A DNA stretch of 43,136 nt from contig DASQAT010000051.1 in assembly GCA_035635555.1 (NCBI GenBank), positions 1 through 43,136 on the forward strand, given 5' to 3'. Numbering within the stretch: position 1 is the stretch's first letter; every line of letters starts with the position of its first letter. Of this stretch, positions 41,469 to 43,136 are shown in pieces. Under the pieces are notes generated by a model. That model was not told the origin of the DNA, made no database searches, and saw nothing but the letters and a program-made list of their open reading frames with translations. Made by a program: the position numbers and the translations under genes. This DNA comes from Candidatus Dormiibacterota bacterium. Its GTDB lineage: Bacteria > Acidobacteriota > Polarisedimenticolia > Gp22-AA2.

Positions 41469-41794
41469 CACTTCTTGAAGATGACGAAGACCGCCAGGAT
41501 CATCAGGCCGAATCCTGCGAGGTAGTTCCACTTCAAGTCTTCCCGAAGATACAGGACCGAGAAGACGCAGAACACGGCCAGCGTGATGACCTCCTGGATC
41601 GTCTTGAGCTGGGTGGTCGTGAACCGGGCACTGCCGTAACGGTTCGCGGGTACTTGAAGACAGTACTCGAACGAGGCGATGAGCCAGCTGAAGAGGACCG
41701 CCTTCCACAGCGGCGAGGACTTGTACTTGAGGTGCCCGTACCAGGCGAAGGTCATGAAGATGTTGGAGAGCGTGAGAAGGACGATCGTCATCAT
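41465..41794 (-). CDS. DUF486 (DMT-like) small membrane protein
   Basis: A 109-residue protein with four hydrophobic helices (MMTIVLLTLSNIFMTFAWYGHL, WKAVLFSWLIASFEYCLQVPANR, IQEVITLAVFCVFSVLYL, LAGFGLMILAVFVIF). The AWYGHLKYK and FEYCLQVPANRYG motifs are diagnostic of DUF486, a drug/metabolite-transporter-like family of unknown substrate. It overlaps its neighbours on both sides (ATGA with the methyltransferase, GTGA with chrA), showing tight co-expression. Confidence 0.93.
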   Translation of the reverse strand: MMTIVLLTLSNIFMTFAWYGHLKYKSSPLWKAVLFSWLIASFEYCLQVPANRYGSARFTTTQLKTIQEVITLAVFCVFSVLYLREDLKWNYLAGFGLMILAVFVIFKKW

Positions 41795-42621
41795 CGTCCT
41801 GCATCCCCGGCCGCGCCCCCGCCGCGTTTCTCCCAGACCATCCCGAGCGTCTCGTACCCGTGCCCCGGGTGTCGCGCCGCCTTGCTCTCCTTCCCGATCG
41901 GCACGTCGTACCGGGGGTCGCCGAGGAGCGCGAGGGTGCAGTGGGCCAGGAGCTCCCCGTAGACCCGGTCATCGGCCTCTTCGGGGGTCATGTCGAGCGT
42001 GATGACCAGTCGGCCGCCGGGTTTCAGGACACGCTCGAACTCACGCATGCAGCCCTTCCAGGCGGCCCGTGGAATGTGCTCCATGACGCTCAGGCAGAAC
42101 ACCCTTTCGAAGCGCCGGTCTTCGAAATCGAGCCGGTCGGCCGGGCAGGCATGATAGCGGACGGGGCGCCGGCCGTCTTCGCCTGGAAGCCCCCACAGCG
42201 AGTGGATCCCGGCGGCGCGGAAGATCAGCCGCTTGGCCAGGGAGCGGGTGTTCCTGTACAGGCTCTTTTTCGGATCGAAAACGAAGCTCGTCCCCTGATC
42301 GAGGGACGGGTCGGCCACGTGTGACTCGTGACCGCGGGCCGCGAGGTAGAGGGAGAACGGGCTCCCCCCGCCACCCACGTCGAGCACAGCGAGCGGCCGC
42401 GGCCCCAGGTCGGCGGCCAGGACCGCCCAGGGATATTCCCAGGCGCGCGACCAGTGGTCGTAGCCGGTCATGGCCTGCAGGGCGCGGCTCTTCGTCAGGA
42501 GGGGGCGGAACCAGCGTGGCTGCTGCGACAGATCGAGCTCGAGCATGTCGCGATGGATCGCTGCAAGAGCGCCGTCACGGCAGTCCCGCATGTCGAGCAG
42601 CCTGGATTGCATGCACGTCAC
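41791..42621 (-). CDS. class I SAM-dependent methyltransferase
   Basis: A 276-residue methyltransferase. The SAM-binding motif I is LAVLDVGGGGSPFSLYLAARG (about 79-99); later come the acidic post-I region HVADPSLD, the FERVFCLSVMEHIPRAAW segment (motif II/III) and LKPGGRLVITLDM. Substrate is unknown; small-molecule methyltransferases of this shape are common. It starts at GTG 42619-42621, 3 nt after the preceding stop, and overlaps the DUF486 start. Confidence 0.85.
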   Translation of the reverse strand: MTCMQSRLLDMRDCRDGALAAIHRDMLELDLSQQPRWFRPLLTKSRALQAMTGYDHWSRAWEYPWAVLAADLGPRPLAVLDVGGGGSPFSLYLAARGHESHVADPSLDQGTSFVFDPKKSLYRNTRSLAKRLIFRAAGIHSLWGLPGEDGRRPVRYHACPADRLDFEDRRFERVFCLSVMEHIPRAAWKGCMREFERVLKPGGRLVITLDMTPEEADDRVYGELLAHCTLALLGDPRYDVPIGKESKAARHPGHGYETLGMVWEKRGGGAAGDAGR

Positions 42622-42624
42622 GCG

Positions 42625-42990
42625 TCAACTCTTCTTCTCGGGCGGCTCGTCCGCGAGCTCCAGGTGGAATCGGTGCAGGAAGCGGTGCACCGCGGGTGCG
42701 AGCAGGACGGCGGCGATGGTCAGGAAGGTCACGCCGCTGAACAGGGCGTAGAACGACTCGAACAGTTTGCCCGACACCGAGGTGATCGGATCGACGGGAC
42801 CCATCCCCGCCAGAATCATCGAGGCGTTGACGAGGGCATCGAGCCAGTCGAGACCGCCGAAGCGATGATATCCGAGCACACCCAGACCGAGAGATCCGAT
42901 GACGACCACCCCGGCCACGCCGGCGCTCCGGGCCAGGTGCTTGAGGAAGAACCTGGGGGGGTGCATCGGAACGGGACGGGGTTCGCGCAT
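42625..42990 (-). CDS. two-helix channel-like membrane protein
   Basis: A 121-residue protein with two membrane helices (about 23-42 and 83-104) joined by a re-entrant-like loop DWLDALVNASMILAGMGPVDPI and FESFYALFSGVTFLTIAAVLL. The layout mimics a two-TM potassium channel pore, but the selectivity sequence TVGYG is replaced by GMGPVDP, so ion conduction is doubtful. The C-terminus FLHRFHLELADEPPEKKS is cytoplasmic. It begins 6 nt after the aldehyde dehydrogenase stop, in the same operon. Confidence 0.75.
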   Translation of the reverse strand: MREPRPVPMHPPRFFLKHLARSAGVAGVVVIGSLGLGVLGYHRFGGLDWLDALVNASMILAGMGPVDPITSVSGKLFESFYALFSGVTFLTIAAVLLAPAVHRFLHRFHLELADEPPEKKS

Positions 42991-42996
42991 CCCCGG

Positions 42997-43136
42997 CTAC
43001 TTGTACCACCCGATCGGCCGCTCGTCGAGGTTGATGTAGACGTGCTTGACCTCCAGGTACTCGTCGAGGCCGTGCGGACCGAGCTCGCGCCCGAACCCGG
43101 ACTGCTTGTAGCCGCCCCACGGGGCCTCCACGGGGG
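42997..43136 (-). CDS. aldehyde dehydrogenase, C-terminal fragment (cut by window edge)
   Basis: The last ~46 residues of an NAD(P)-dependent aldehyde dehydrogenase: [19 protein letters not shown], then [15 protein letters not shown], ending RPIGWYK. The [14 protein letters not shown] motif is typical of betaine-aldehyde/succinate-semialdehyde-type enzymes, and the ending is betaine-aldehyde-dehydrogenase-like. The catalytic Cys and Glu lie outside the window. First visible gene of the minus-strand operon running to chrA. Confidence 0.93.
   Translation of the reverse strand, partial: PVEAPWGGYKQSGFGRELGPHGLDEYLEVKHVYINLDERPIGWYK

Overview
The window is a G+C-rich bacterial chromosome segment, densely packed with short operons and mostly divergent or convergent gene blocks. 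It holds no rRNA, tRNA, CRISPR array, transposase or phage gene that I can see. The mix of genes suggests an uncultured Acidobacteriota-like or similar soil or sediment lineage. That mix includes an MglA/MglB pair, sigma-54 activators, a multihaem cytochrome with TPRs beside an FG-GAP/UnbV protein, lipoproteins, an outer-membrane barrel and a SWIB protein. This placement is inference from gene content only; no phylogenetic marker was tested.

Left part (1-11400). A minus-strand ribosome-biogenesis operon, rplU-rpmA-obg-rsfS, starts from a consensus sigma-70 promoter and is followed by a receiver-less sigma-54 activator (cut by the window edge) with its own consensus promoter. A GT-C glycosyltransferase/TPR protein diverges from rplU across a 304-bp imperfect palindrome. 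Then come mglB-mglA with a YkgJ-like Cys-cluster protein and a small unknown protein, an ornithine-cyclodeaminase-like enzyme divergent from a PLP aminotransferase (separated by a 33-bp perfect inverted repeat), and a CCA-adding/HD nucleotidyltransferase.

Middle (11500-25000) is dominated by signalling and respiration or surface functions on the plus strand. A lipoprotein solute-binding protein sits directly before a hybrid histidine kinase. An outer-membrane barrel gene has a candidate sigma-54 promoter and an in-frame UGA just after its signal peptide. A small Cys-containing lipoprotein ends in a clear terminator. A four-gene operon follows: histidine kinase, NtrC-type regulator, membrane-anchored pentahaem cytochrome with TPRs, and FG-GAP/UnbV lipoprotein.

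Right part (25000-43136). YaeQ and an HI0933/YhiN flavoprotein are followed by a stand-alone protein with the features of alpha-ketoglutarate HExxH peptide beta-hydroxylases, divergent from a TPR membrane protein. Next come two small coiled-coil proteins; an FAD oxidase / miniature DUF190 / MauE-DoxX-like / thioredoxin-like operon; a secreted protein overlapping a DCC-domain fusion; a 19-codon ORF with an extraordinarily long Shine-Dalgarno match; a class III aminotransferase and an M20 peptidase; Yip1 and SWIB proteins; and a tightly overlapping minus-strand operon (aldehyde dehydrogenase end, channel-like protein, methyltransferase, DUF486, ChrA).

The observations most worth checking are the 19-nt anti-SD complementarity before the tiny ORF, the stand-alone HExxH protein, the UGA-interrupted exported barrel, the kinase/cytochrome/FG-GAP operon, the two intergenic palindromes and the doubly shortened DUF190 protein.
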